Shown here one piece after another: positions 25,472 to 34,103 of a stretch of DNA of 64,000 bases. The notes under the pieces are model-generated. The model was not told the origin of the DNA and made no database searches. It saw only the letters and a program-made list of their open reading frames with translations. The translations under genes were made by a program, and so were the position numbers. The DNA is from RGIG4608 sp045643885 (lineage in GTDB: Bacteria; Bacillota; Clostridia; Oscillospirales; CAG-272). The stretch is from contig JAZRFY010000004.1 in the NCBI GenBank assembly GCA_045643885.1, positions 40,375-104,374 on the forward strand. Reading direction: 5' to 3'. The first letter of the stretch is position 1. Each line of letters begins with the position of its first letter.

Positions 25472-26911
25472 ATGGCAAAAGATAAGAAATTAGTTGAACA
25501 GATCACGTCCATGGACGAGGACTTCACACAGTGGTACACCGACGTTTGTAAAAAGGCGGAGCTTATGGATTATTCCAGCGTTAAAGGCTGCATGATCTTC
25601 CGTCCCTACGGTTATGCCATCTGGGAAAATATACAAAAGGACCTCGACGCTCGCTTTAAAGAGCTCGGTCACGAAAATGTTTACATGCCCATGTTCATTC
25701 CCGAATCCCTTTTGCAACGCGAAAAGGATCACGTTGAGGGCTTTGCTCCCGAATGTGCTTGGGTAACAATCGGCGGTCAAAACAAGCTCACAGAAAAGCT
25801 CGTTGTTCGTCCCACATCCGAAACTCTCTTCTGCGAGCATTTTAAGAACGTTATCCACTCCTATCGCGACCTTCCTAAGCTCTATAATCAGTGGTGCTCA
25901 GTAGTTCGTTGGGAAAAGACAACACGTCCCTTCCTTCGTACAAGTGAATTCTTGTGGCAGGAAGGTCACACAATGCACGAAACAGCCGAAGAGGCTCGCA
26001 CAGAAACTCTCACAATGCTCAAGGTTTATGAGGATTTCTATCGCGACTCCCTTGCTATTCCTGCCATCACAGGTAGAAAGACAGACAAGGAAAAGTTTGC
26101 AGGCGCAGAAGAAACATACACAATCGAGCCTATGATGCATAACGGCGTTGCCCTTCAGGGTGGCACAACTCACTATTTCGGCGACGGCTTTGCTAAGGCG
26201 TTCGATATCACCTTCGCAGGCAGAGATAACACAGTTAAATATCCTCACCAGACATCATGGGGTGTTTCAACCCGTATGATCGGTGCTATCATCATGACTC
26301 ACGGTGACGATAACGGTCTTATCCTTCCCCCTGCAATCGCTCCCATTCAGCTCGCTATCATTCCCGTTGCCCAGCACAAGGAAGGCGTTCTTGAAAAGGC
26401 AGACGAAATCAAGCGTCAGCTTGCCAAGAAGTTCAGAGTTAAGCTCGACGATAGCGATCAATCCACCGGCTGGAAGTTCTCTCAGTACGAGATGAAGGGT
26501 GTTCCCGTTCGTCTTGAAATCGGTCCTAAGGACATCGAAAACAACTCTTGCGTGCTCGTTAGCCGCGTAACAAGAGAGAAGAAGTTCGTTTCTCTTGACA
26601 ACGTTGTAGAAGAGGTTGAAGCAATGCTCAAGCAGGTACACGAAGAGCTTTGCGAACGCGTAAGAAATAACCTTGAAGAAAAGACACATATCGCAACAAA
26701 CTTTGAGGAGTTCTGTGACATCGCAGAAAACAAGCCCGGCTACATCAAGGCAATGTGGTGTGGAGACGTTGAATGTGAAAACAAGATAAAGGACGTAACA
26801 GGTGGTGTTAAGAGCCGTTGCATTCCCTTCAACGAAGAAAAGCTCTCTGATGTATGCGCTTGCTGTGGTAAGCCCGCAAAGCATATGGTAGTTTGGGGAC
26901 GCCAGTACTAA
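25472..26911 (+). CDS. proS: Prolyl-tRNA synthetase, short archaeal/eukaryotic-like type
   Basis: A 479-residue class II synthetase of the short ProS type found in archaea, eukaryotes and many Clostridia, without the large insertion (editing) domain of the longer bacterial form. Class II motifs are visible: a GCMIFRPYGYAIWE motif 1 region, VVRPTSET, and RTSEFLWQEGHTMH motif 2 region near residues 155-170. A C-terminal domain carries cysteines (WCGDVEC, CACCG) consistent with the zinc site. It charges tRNA-Pro. Start supported by an AAAGG..GAG region. Confidence 0.96.
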   Translation: MAKDKKLVEQITSMDEDFTQWYTDVCKKAELMDYSSVKGCMIFRPYGYAIWENIQKDLDARFKELGHENVYMPMFIPESLLQREKDHVEGFAPECAWVTIGGQNKLTEKLVVRPTSETLFCEHFKNVIHSYRDLPKLYNQWCSVVRWEKTTRPFLRTSEFLWQEGHTMHETAEEARTETLTMLKVYEDFYRDSLAIPAITGRKTDKEKFAGAEETYTIEPMMHNGVALQGGTTHYFGDGFAKAFDITFAGRDNTVKYPHQTSWGVSTRMIGAIIMTHGDDNGLILPPAIAPIQLAIIPVAQHKEGVLEKADEIKRQLAKKFRVKLDDSDQSTGWKFSQYEMKGVPVRLEIGPKDIENNSCVLVSRVTREKKFVSLDNVVEEVEAMLKQVHEELCERVRNNLEEKTHIATNFEEFCDIAENKPGYIKAMWCGDVECENKIKDVTGGVKSRCIPFNEEKLSDVCACCGKPAKHMVVWGRQY

Positions 26912-26987
26912 GATAAAATTTTATGGGAGTCCTGTAAAAAGGGCTCCCTATATTAAAATAACAATAAATTTTTGAAAGGAGAAGACC

Positions 26988-28166
26988 ATGTTAAAATCAA
27001 TAGGAAGATTTTTGCGCAATTCCTTTGCGCGAATGGATAAGCTCGTACTTCTCTTTTCAATGATCATCACCCTTATGAGCCTTGTCACCATCTTTGGTGC
27101 AAGAGAAAACTTTGGCACAAGCAAGCTCGTTATGCAGCTTGCCATGACGGTAGTCGGTATTTGTGCCATCACCGTTATCGTACATATCGACTATAGACTT
27201 TTCGTAGAAAGATATTGGAAGATACTCTTCTTCGTTTCGGTAGGACTTTTGGGCATAACCCTCATCTTTGGTGCAACCGGTGCAAATGGCACAGAAAGTG
27301 CTAATAAGAGCTGGCTCACCATCATCAAAATCGGTTCAAGAGAATTTCAAATTCAGCCCTCTGAATTTGTAAAGATAGCCTTCATTATCAGCTTTTCAAA
27401 GCATCTTTCCTCGATAGAAGGCTCGATAAATAAGCTGAAAAATCTATTGCCCTTGGCAATTCACGCAGGTGCGATAGTTCTTCTCATCCTTCTTTCAGGT
27501 GACCTTGGCGTTGCCATCGTCTATATAGGCATCATCGCGATAATGCTTGCCTTTGCAGGACTCAGCAAGTGGTATTTCATCGGCGCGTTTGCTGCCGTGG
27601 GTGTGATTTTCCCATTCGTTTGGCCCTTGTTAAGCACATATCAGCAAAAACGAATTCTCATCGGCTTCCAACCCGAGCTCGATCCCACGGGCTACGGATT
27701 CCAGCCACTCCTCTCCCTTGACGCAATAAGTGCAGGAGGATTTTTTGGACGTGGCGTAAATTCCGGTGGCTTTTACGAGATACTCCCCGCCTCGCACACT
27801 GACTTTATTTTCTCAACCTATTGCGAAATGTTCGGATTTGTGGGTGCTATCGTGTTTATCGCAGTGCTTATCGCCCTTGTAGTCAGAATGATTAACCTTG
27901 CAAAAATTTGCAAGAATCAATTCGGTGCTTTTATTTGTATCGGCATCGCAGGAATGTTCATCGTGCAGTCCGTATTGAATATCGGTATGTGCCTTGCCAT
28001 GCTCCCCGTTATCGGTATCACACTCCCATTCATGAGCTACGGCGGTTCTTCAATGCTCGCACTCTACATCGCAATGGGATTTGTTCACGCGATATCGGCA
28101 CACGAAAGAAATTACAATTTTCATCAAAACAAAATCAAGTTAAATAAAAAACAGCGTTTCAAATGA
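26988..28166 (+). CDS. rodA: Rod-shape peptidoglycan polymerase RodA (SEDS family)
   Basis: A 392-residue SEDS glycosyltransferase with about ten membrane helices. The conserved QPSEFVKI segment near residue 125 and the C-terminal FMSYGGSSML signature identify the family. RodA polymerises lipid II during side-wall growth together with PBP2, whose gene is at 41524. FtsW or SpoVE would be the alternative; RodA is favoured by length and lack of a long C-terminus, but the division is not certain. GAAAGGAG precedes the start. Confidence 0.88.
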   Translation: MLKSIGRFLRNSFARMDKLVLLFSMIITLMSLVTIFGARENFGTSKLVMQLAMTVVGICAITVIVHIDYRLFVERYWKILFFVSVGLLGITLIFGATGANGTESANKSWLTIIKIGSREFQIQPSEFVKIAFIISFSKHLSSIEGSINKLKNLLPLAIHAGAIVLLILLSGDLGVAIVYIGIIAIMLAFAGLSKWYFIGAFAAVGVIFPFVWPLLSTYQQKRILIGFQPELDPTGYGFQPLLSLDAISAGGFFGRGVNSGGFYEILPASHTDFIFSTYCEMFGFVGAIVFIAVLIALVVRMINLAKICKNQFGAFICIGIAGMFIVQSVLNIGMCLAMLPVIGITLPFMSYGGSSMLALYIAMGFVHAISAHERNYNFHQNKIKLNKKQRFK

Positions 28167-28180
28167 AACGCTGTTTTATT
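28148..28180. terminator. Bidirectional terminator after rodA
   Basis: Perfect 13-bp stem AAAACAGCGTTTC / GAAACGCTGTTTT (28148-28160 with 28165-28177) overlapping the rodA stop, with T-rich tails on both strands. Confidence 0.92.
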
Positions 28181-29017
28181 TTAGCTTCTTAACGGTCTTG
28201 TAGGACCAATGTGATAAAGAGAGTCAAGATATTCCATATCCTCACGGGAAATCTCAAAATCCACAAGAAGATTTTCCTTGATTCGTTCCTCATTTACCGA
28301 TTTTGGAAGAGGAAGAGTTCCCTTTTCGATACAATATCTTATGCATAGACGGGCAACCGATACCGAATACTTCTCTGCCAACGACAAAAGGTCGCCGTGC
28401 TCAACGATAGCACCTGTTGCAAGAGGAGAATATGCCTCTATCAGAATGCCGTTTTCTCTGCAATAATCATATATCTCGTTTTGTGTGTTGCCGATAAAGA
28501 ATCTTATCTGATTTACAGAAGGTACAACGCCCGTCGCGTCAACGATTGCCTTGATGTCCTTTACGTGAAAGTTGGAAACACCGATCGCTCTAAGCTTTCC
28601 TTCATTGTAAAGCTCGATCATTGCCCTCCAAACGGCAATGTTTCCACTTGAACAGTCTGCACCTACGTTACTCCACGGCCAGGGCGCATGGATGAGATAC
28701 AGGTCGATATAATCAAGAGAAAGGTTTTCAAGAGATTTGTATATGTGCTCCTTAGCACCCTCATAATCCTTTATATCGGCAGGTAATTTGGTAGTGATAA
28801 ACACCTCTTCCCTTGCAAGACCACTATCCTTTATTGCTCTTGCAACGCTTTGCTCATTTTCGTAGGTATAGGCAGTATCGATATGTCGGTAACCTGCCCT
28901 CAACGCGTTAAGACATGAAGAATATGCCTCTTCTCCGTTGGATACCTGCCAAGTGCCAAAACCTATTTTGGGTATCTTCACTCCGTTATTTAATACAATA
29001 TACTCGTTTTTGATCAT
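28181..29017 (-). CDS. Aldo/keto reductase
   Basis: A 278-residue NADPH-dependent aldo/keto reductase. The family barrel is complete, with Asp/Tyr in HIDTAYTYENE (about 47-57), Lys in ITTKLP, His in LYLIHAPWP near 108, and the C-terminal cofactor segment LPKSVNEERIKEN. It reduces carbonyl compounds; sugar or methylglyoxal-type substrates are usual in related enzymes. It starts one base after the stop of the ROK kinase gene, so it is the last gene of a three-gene operon. Confidence 0.92.
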   Translation of the reverse strand: MIKNEYIVLNNGVKIPKIGFGTWQVSNGEEAYSSCLNALRAGYRHIDTAYTYENEQSVARAIKDSGLAREEVFITTKLPADIKDYEGAKEHIYKSLENLSLDYIDLYLIHAPWPWSNVGADCSSGNIAVWRAMIELYNEGKLRAIGVSNFHVKDIKAIVDATGVVPSVNQIRFFIGNTQNEIYDYCRENGILIEAYSPLATGAIVEHGDLLSLAEKYSVSVARLCIRYCIEKGTLPLPKSVNEERIKENLLVDFEISREDMEYLDSLYHIGPTRPLRS

Positions 29018-29018
29018 C

Positions 29019-29969
29019 TTACATCAAAAGTGCAGCTGCACCAAGAAGTCCTGCACTGTTTTCAAGCTCTGCAATGAGAATCGGAACTGAAGGTCCCTTG
29101 TCTCCTGCATAGATTTCTTTGTCAACAAGCTTTTGCAAGGGCACGATAAGATTGTCACCCTGTGCACAAACACCACCACCGAGTAGGATAACCTCGGGAC
29201 GGAATACGTTAGCATAGTTTGTAAGTCCCCAAGCAAGATGCTCGATATAGGAATCAACCACCTCTTTTGCATAGGGATCGATGGGGGCATAATCAAATAC
29301 TGTCTTGCCGCAAACCATATCGAGTGATCCACATTCCCACATCTTTGAGTCGGGATGAGCCTCCATAGCTCTCTTTGTATCTCTGATAAGAGCAGTAGCT
29401 GAGCTGTATGCCTCAAAGCAGCCCTTGCGTCCACAAGAGCACTGCTCACCACCACCAACGATAACCATATGACCAAGCTCTGCGCCTGCCCCCTTGTTGC
29501 CTTCAACAAGCTTGCCGTCGATGACGATACCACCACCAACACCTGTGCCGAGTGTGATCATAACCGCACTGTTGTAGTTTCGAGCTGCACCGAATTTAAC
29601 CTCACCAAGAGCAGCAACGTTTGCATCATTGCCAATCTTTACTGTGATGCCACCGAGAAGACGGGAAAGCTCATCACAAATTTTGAAATTCTCCCAACCG
29701 AGATTGTTTGCATAAACAACGTTGCCCTCAGCAGAGTCGATCATACCTGGTGATCCAATGCCAAGACCTTCAACGTCGTTTACAGTAAGTCCCTGACGGG
29801 AAAGAAGATCGTTTGCAAGCTTTGCAATGTTTGCAGCAACACCCTTGTCGCCCTTTTCTACCTCCGTGGGAGTCTTATCGCAAATAAGGATCTCTCCCTT
29901 ATCGTTAACGATACCACCCTTGATAAATGTTCCACCAAGGTCTATTCCAATGTAATATTTGTTTGCCAT
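29019..29969 (-). CDS. ROK-family glucokinase
   Basis: A 316-residue ROK sugar kinase. It has the phosphate loop IGIDLGGTFIKGG at the N-terminus, a GNDANVAALGE segment near 117 containing the catalytic Asp, TLGTGVGGG, and the zinc motif CSCGRKGCFE near 178. It phosphorylates glucose or a similar hexose. An ATG lies six bases further upstream and overlaps the previous stop, but AAAGGAG spacing favours the ATG at 29969. It sits between a phosphoesterase and an aldo/keto reductase gene. Confidence 0.92.
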   Translation of the reverse strand: MANKYYIGIDLGGTFIKGGIVNDKGEILICDKTPTEVEKGDKGVAANIAKLANDLLSRQGLTVNDVEGLGIGSPGMIDSAEGNVVYANNLGWENFKICDELSRLLGGITVKIGNDANVAALGEVKFGAARNYNSAVMITLGTGVGGGIVIDGKLVEGNKGAGAELGHMVIVGGGEQCSCGRKGCFEAYSSATALIRDTKRAMEAHPDSKMWECGSLDMVCGKTVFDYAPIDPYAKEVVDSYIEHLAWGLTNYANVFRPEVILLGGGVCAQGDNLIVPLQKLVDKEIYAGDKGPSVPILIAELENSAGLLGAAALLM

Positions 29970-29971
29970 AG

Positions 29972-31195
29972 TCATTCTCCTTTGTATGCGTCCTTATCCA
30001 TGTTCATATTCTCTTTTTCGTCAAGAGAATCATATTTTTCCTGATAATAATTTTCGTGAGTAACCGTCAAAAAGCCGGGTGTGGAATCGATCTCAATGAT
30101 AGTGCATCCACGCTGATATCCCTTTGTGCCGATGTCACCGTATGCCATATAGTCGATACTGTATCCGTAAGAGAACATAACTCCCTTATAATTAATTACA
30201 AAGTTGTTAAAGTGGTCGTGACCGCAGAAGATATAGCTTGTGTTTCCAAGCTCAACAATCTTCTCAAAAAGCTCGTCACCCTTCTTGGAGGGATATACAA
30301 CGTCGTCCTTTTCTCCGTCGTGACCTGAGAACCAATTAACGTTTTCAGTACATTCACGATCGTTTCCAACGTATTCATCGTAAGCGGTCTTTACCTCTGC
30401 AAGAGGAATGTGGAAGAACATAAGTGAGCTTTGAGGATTATAGAGCTCAATCATGTCGGCATACCAGTCTATCTGATCCTGCTTGATGTTATCGTAATTC
30501 CAAAGAAGAGAATCTATAAGTCCACCAACGAAATCCTGGCTCACGTAGGAGTGGCTATCAAGCATAAACAAGCTCTGCACGATAACACCCTCGGAGTTCT
30601 TTACGTTGATTACGTGATTTCCCTTGCCCGAAACACCCTCGGGAGATTCCTGATACAAGCACCACTTAAGATCCTCGTTGGCATACATTGCAGATACTGC
30701 CTCACGGTTATGGAAGTTATAAGGCTCGGTATCGTGGTTGCCAAGAGTTACAGTCCAATATACGCCAAGCTCCTCCATAAGATGAATGAAGATGGTGTGA
30801 GAATATTTGTTATTCAACGTGCCTGTTGTGGGAATTGCAAATGAAATATCACCTGTAATAACCACAAGGTCGGGATTTTCTGCCTTTACCATAGCAGCAA
30901 CGGCTCTGATAGCCTGCTTGTCGGTCGTAGCACTCAAAAAGCCTCCGCCGATATGTATATCTGTAAGGTGCATTACCTTGAAATCCTTGTCAGTAACAAA
31001 GCACCAGTTTCCGTTTTCGTCGACGATGGGAGCTTCACAAGAAGCACCTGTACCTAAGGAGCTGACCTCAAGCACTGTTTCATCAACGTAAGCAAGCATT
31101 TCGTCTAAATTGTTTTGATTGATCAAAGTGACAACACCGATGGCGCATCCGATAATTACTGCAAAAGCAACTAAAGCTATCAGAATCTTTTCCAT
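29972..31195 (-). CDS. Membrane-anchored calcineurin-like metallophosphoesterase
   Basis: A 407-residue protein. An N-terminal membrane anchor (about 4-24) is followed by an extracytoplasmic metallophosphoesterase domain with the metal motifs DIHIGG (D-x-H), GDIS, GNHD and, near the end, GHDHF. The alternative ATG at 31231 lacks a good ribosome binding site; AAAGGA precedes the ATG at 31195. The substrate is unknown; phosphodiesters or wall-related phosphates are possible. First gene of the operon with the ROK kinase and aldo/keto reductase. Confidence 0.88.
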   Translation of the reverse strand: MEKILIALVAFAVIIGCAIGVVTLINQNNLDEMLAYVDETVLEVSSLGTGASCEAPIVDENGNWCFVTDKDFKVMHLTDIHIGGGFLSATTDKQAIRAVAAMVKAENPDLVVITGDISFAIPTTGTLNNKYSHTIFIHLMEELGVYWTVTLGNHDTEPYNFHNREAVSAMYANEDLKWCLYQESPEGVSGKGNHVINVKNSEGVIVQSLFMLDSHSYVSQDFVGGLIDSLLWNYDNIKQDQIDWYADMIELYNPQSSLMFFHIPLAEVKTAYDEYVGNDRECTENVNWFSGHDGEKDDVVYPSKKGDELFEKIVELGNTSYIFCGHDHFNNFVINYKGVMFSYGYSIDYMAYGDIGTKGYQRGCTIIEIDSTPGFLTVTHENYYQEKYDSLDEKENMNMDKDAYKGE

Positions 31196-31379
31196 AGAAA
31201 TTCCATCCTTTAAATATAATTTGGAAAACATTTTCCACTATACTACATTTTATCATATAATCAGCCCAATATCAATAGTTTTCATCTAATTAAAGCGAGC
31301 AAAAAGGGGATATTTTGACTCAAAAAACAGCTTTACTTTGCAATTTCCCAAAAAAAATAATATTTTTTCAAAAAAAGTA

Positions 31380-31408
31380 TTGACAAAAATAAAACCTTAT
31401 GATAGAAT
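31380..31408 (+). promoter_or_regulatory. Promoter of the tRNA operon
   Basis: TTGACA (31380-31385), 17-base spacer, TAGAAT (31403-31408), about 28 bases upstream of the first tRNA. Confidence 0.82.
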
Positions 31409-31436
31409 ATACAAGTCGCAAGGAAAAGCGCGAAAT

Positions 31437-31513
31437 GGCGGGATAGCTCAGTTGGCTAGAGCAATCGGTTCATACCCGATAGGTCATGGGTTCAAGTCCA
31501 ATTCCCGCTACCA
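31437..31513 (+). tRNA. tRNA-Met (CAT), elongator type
   Basis: 77 bases including an encoded CCA. Anticodon loop TTCATAC on stem ATCGG/CCGAT gives CAT. The G1-U72 end pair and absence of three G-C pairs in the anticodon stem are as in the elongator tRNA-Met of Bacillus, not initiator. The T-stem ATGGG/CCAAT contains a G51-A63 mismatch. An Ile2 (lysidine) identity is less likely but not excluded. Confidence 0.92.
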
Positions 31514-31516
31514 TAC

Positions 31517-31591
31517 GGCCCGTTGGTCAAGCGGTTAAGACACGGCCCTTTCACGGCTGTAACATGGGTTCGATTCCCGTACGGGTCACCA
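31517..31591 (+). tRNA. tRNA-Glu (TTC)
   Basis: 75 bases including an encoded CCA, three bases after the tRNA-Met. Acceptor GGCCCGT/ACGGGTC, anticodon loop CTTTCAC (anticodon TTC) and a regular T-arm. The body is nearly identical to the Bacillota tRNA-Glu as I know it. Confidence 0.97.
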
Positions 31592-31629
31592 AAATGAAAA
31601 GCACCACAAAAGTGGTGCTTTTTCATTTT
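31592..31629 (+). terminator. Terminator of the tRNA operon
   Basis: Stem AAGCACCAC / GTGGTGCTT (31599-31607 with 31612-31620), loop AAAA, followed by TTTT. It directly follows the tRNA-Glu CCA. Confidence 0.92.
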
Positions 31630-31701
31630 CTTGGCACATACGTGTCGAGCAAATCCATCACCAAAGCAAGGCTTTGGGATCGGGTTCGCAAATTTGACGA
31701 A

Positions 31702-31806
31702 AGGATGTTCCGTGCTCGCACGGGAACTCCTCGGCAAATTTAGTTCACGAAGTGAACCTTCCCATTTTCAAAAACGATATGACACCAAAAGGTGTCTCTT
31801 TTTTAT
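31702..31806 (+). other. Hairpin cluster and second terminator downstream of the tRNAs
   Basis: The 303-base gap from 31592 to 31894 has no credible gene, but after the tRNA terminator it holds two more hairpins and another terminator. The hairpins are 31702-31731 (AGGA, GTTCC, GTGC paired with GCAC, GGGAAC, TCCT) and GTTCAC/GTGAAC at 31743-31757. The terminator is GACACC/GGTGTC at 31781-31796, with a T-run. The 8-mer GCAAATTT occurs on both sides of the first hairpin (near 31688 and 31734). This may be the remains of a longer RNA operon or a small repeat element. Confidence 0.45.
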
Positions 31807-31835
31807 TGCCGATGCGTGTCGCACTCCAATCCGTA

Positions 31836-31864
31836 TTGACTTTCTTTACGATCTATGATATTAT
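31836..31864 (+). promoter_or_regulatory. Promoter of the DUF2817 gene
   Basis: TTGACT (31836-31841), 17-base spacer, TATTAT (31859-31864), 30 bases upstream of the start codon. Confidence 0.75.
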
Positions 31865-31894
31865 ATAGTACACATTTTAATTTAGGAGACGTTT

Positions 31895-33166
31895 ATGAAA
31901 AACACAACAATTTCTTCATCGGTTTCTGCAAGTCCCATCCTGATAGTGGTTTGCGTGCTTTTGGCAGTAATCCTGCTTTGCACCCTTGCAGGACCTTATA
32001 TCGTTCTCGAAGCTGCGCGTCAGCCCGAGCCTGAAGTTCACGAATATAGTGAAAGCTTTTATACACAATATGACGAGGTAAGAGAAAATATTGCAGCAAG
32101 AGTTGCTTCTCTTAAGGCTGCAGGCGTTACCGTTGAGCATAATACACATGCCATCGACGCAAGTGACGACCTCTATATAGATAACATCTACCTTCCCTCC
32201 TCAAGTGAACAGACAAACCTCATCGTTATCACAACAGGTGTTCACGGAATCGAGGGTTACATCGGCTCAGTTATGCTCGACGTTTTCTTTGAGGAAATCT
32301 ATCCCACACTCAACACCGAAACAACGGGCGTTTTGGTGGTTGCCAACGTTAACCCCTACGGCATGAAGTACATGCGCCGTTACAACGAAAACAACGTTGA
32401 CCTCAACCGTAACTTCATCGAGGATTGGACAAGCTTCGACCTTTCTTCAAACAAGGATTACCCCAAGGTTGTTGATTTCCTTCAGCCCGAGGGCGCAATG
32501 GGCAACGCGTTCTGGCACGAGGCTGCATTCTATCTCGCTCTTGCCAAGGAAGCAATTTTCACCGGTGCGGATACAATCTCCGATGCGCTTCTTACAGGTC
32601 AGTACCAATACCCCGAGGGCGTTTACTACGGCGGCAACGGTGACGAAGCATCAACAACATACCTTAAGGGAGTATTCGCGGACTGCCTTGAAAGTGGATA
32701 TGAAAACGTTATCCACATCGACGTTCACTCAGGCTACGGCCCAAGATATAACATGGTGATCTTCAACTCCGTTCAGGACACAACAACTGAGGCTGAGGCA
32801 ATCGAGCAGTTCGGATACGATTACGTCATCGCGTGCGATTCAGAGGAATTCTACGTTACTTACGGCGACACAACCGACTATTTCTATCGTTTGGCAAAGA
32901 AGATTGACAACGGCACCTCCCTCTACTCCACTTGCTTTGAGTTCGGTACTATCGGAGACGGATTCTTCGATTCCATCCTCTCACTCAAGTACACGGTTGA
33001 CGAGAACCGTCAGCACAGATTCCCCACAAACGACCCTATAACAGCCGAGCTTGTCCGTCAGAACTATCTCGAGCTCTTCTACCCCACAGAAGCTGCGTGG
33101 AGAACAAAAACAATCAGCGACTTTAAGGATGCCATGACGGGCGTTCTTGCAGCAAAGCTTAAATAA
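31895..33166 (+). CDS. Membrane-anchored DUF2817/M14-like carboxypeptidase
   Basis: A 423-residue protein with an N-terminal membrane anchor (about 14-40) and an extracytoplasmic domain resembling the zinc carboxypeptidase superfamily M14 (DUF2817). Candidate metal ligands are His and Glu in GVHGIEG near residue 125 and His in HIDVHSGYG. NVDLNRNF near 170 is a substrate-binding-type motif, and a catalytic-type Glu is in CFEFGT. Cleavage of peptides or amides at the cell surface is likely; the substrate is unknown. Own promoter, GGAG ribosome binding site, strong terminator. Confidence 0.85.
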   Translation: MKNTTISSSVSASPILIVVCVLLAVILLCTLAGPYIVLEAARQPEPEVHEYSESFYTQYDEVRENIAARVASLKAAGVTVEHNTHAIDASDDLYIDNIYLPSSSEQTNLIVITTGVHGIEGYIGSVMLDVFFEEIYPTLNTETTGVLVVANVNPYGMKYMRRYNENNVDLNRNFIEDWTSFDLSSNKDYPKVVDFLQPEGAMGNAFWHEAAFYLALAKEAIFTGADTISDALLTGQYQYPEGVYYGGNGDEASTTYLKGVFADCLESGYENVIHIDVHSGYGPRYNMVIFNSVQDTTTEAEAIEQFGYDYVIACDSEEFYVTYGDTTDYFYRLAKKIDNGTSLYSTCFEFGTIGDGFFDSILSLKYTVDENRQHRFPTNDPITAELVRQNYLELFYPTEAAWRTKTISDFKDAMTGVLAAKLK

Positions 33167-33172
33167 AATAAC

Positions 33173-33203
33173 GGGTGGAGCAAACGCTCCACCCTCTTTT
33201 CTT
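33173..33203. terminator. Terminator after the DUF2817 gene
   Basis: Perfect stem GGGTGGAGC / GCTCCACCC (33173-33181 with 33186-33194), loop AAAC, followed by TCTTTTCTT. Confidence 0.92.
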
Positions 33204-33205
33204 GC

Positions 33206-33298
33206 TTATCTGTTGCAGCAGCAGGTGATAACAAGAAGAGCAATGATAAGAAGCCAGATATAATCGTTTTCAAAAAGGTTGCAAAGACAGTTGTTCAT
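33206..33298 (-). CDS. Possible 30-residue membrane microprotein ending in CCCNR
   Basis: On the minus strand, an ATG at 33298 preceded by GGAG at five bases opens a 30-codon frame. It encodes a cysteine-containing start, a single hydrophobic helix (about residues 12-25) and a CCCNR end. Small clostridial proteins with a hydrophobic helix and a terminal cysteine cluster are common but uncharacterised. An in-frame ATG at 33355 would give 49 residues. The rest of the 33167-33430 gap holds only the preceding terminator. It may be chance. Confidence 0.42.
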   Translation of the reverse strand: MNNCLCNLFENDYIWLLIIALLVITCCCNR

Positions 33299-33431
33299 AA
33301 ATGCTCCGTTTCCGTTGCCAATGGCAACATAAAATGATGTTAAGCAATGCCACATATTGGCTTGCTTTATTACTATTTTATGATTTTGGACCGAATGTGT
33401 GATAAAAATAATACTCACCTTTTATAAGCTA

Positions 33432-33460
33432 TTGATTTTTGTTGTCATCCGTGCTATAAT
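33432..33460 (+). promoter_or_regulatory. Promoter of the zinc-ribbon membrane protein gene
   Basis: TTGATT (33432-33437), 17-base spacer, TATAAT (33455-33460). It excludes the upstream in-frame ATG at 33461 as start of translation. Confidence 0.8.
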
Positions 33461-33490
33461 GTGATGAATTATCTTGCGAAGGAGGAGACT

Positions 33491-34066
33491 ATGGCAAAAA
33501 TATGTCCACAATGCAATCTAAAACACCACAACGTTGCCGACCGATGCTTTAATTGTGGCTCCGACCTTGAGATAATCAAAAGGGACGTTATTATTAAAAG
33601 AACTATCATTATTTCAATTATAGTAATTATAGTATCCCTCTCCACGCTTATCGCCCTTAACGTGTCCTCTCTTCCCGAAACAAAGCTTATGAACATCGTT
33701 CAGGCATTGAACACGAATGATACCGAGGGCATGCTGAAGGGATTTCCCGACTTCGTAAAGGACTATTGGGAGGATGCCAACACTCTTGAAAACGCATACT
33801 TTGAAGAAAGAGTTGAATCTTTTTCAAATTACCTCTACTCCTTCAACGTATTTAAGGTTGCCGTTCCCTCCACAAGTCAGAAAACGGATATTCGCACAAG
33901 CCTTGCCGAATTTACGGATTACGGCTATGATTCCGAAAAGCTTGAGGATATAAGATCCATTTGGATCGAGATGCGCGTTGGAACAATTCGCGGCTTTTGG
34001 AGTACGATATACGAAAAATTCGTTATGATCAAATATGACGGAGTATGGTACTGGTGGCCATACTAA
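33491..34066 (+). CDS. Zinc-ribbon single-pass membrane protein, unknown function
   Basis: A 191-residue protein. The N-terminal zinc ribbon has CPQC at residues 5-8 and CFNC near 20, followed by one membrane helix (about 38-58) and an extracytoplasmic domain with no motif I recognise, ending in YWWPY. GGAGG lies seven bases before the ATG at 33491. Zinc ribbon followed by a helix is a common clostridial layout for envelope proteins of unknown role. Monocistronic between its promoter and terminator. Confidence 0.82.
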   Translation: MAKICPQCNLKHHNVADRCFNCGSDLEIIKRDVIIKRTIIISIIVIIVSLSTLIALNVSSLPETKLMNIVQALNTNDTEGMLKGFPDFVKDYWEDANTLENAYFEERVESFSNYLYSFNVFKVAVPSTSQKTDIRTSLAEFTDYGYDSEKLEDIRSIWIEMRVGTIRGFWSTIYEKFVMIKYDGVWYWWPY

Positions 34067-34069
34067 TAA

Positions 34070-34103
34070 AAAAGTGCTTTGCATTTGCAAAGCACTTTTC
34101 TTT
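34070..34103. terminator. Bidirectional terminator at 34.08 kb
   Basis: Perfect 13-bp stem AAAAGTGCTTTGC / GCAAAGCACTTTT (34070-34082 with 34087-34099), loop ATTT, between convergent genes. Confidence 0.93.

Noticed and set aside
26925..26948. Hairpin GGGAG/CTCCC after proS as a terminator
   Set aside because: The tail TATATTAAAA is not T-rich and rodA follows closely; termination is not supported.
31486..31743. Small frames on both strands through the tRNA genes
   Set aside because: They are translations of tRNA sequence (the GNRTHV and CLNRLT type), a known annotation artefact.
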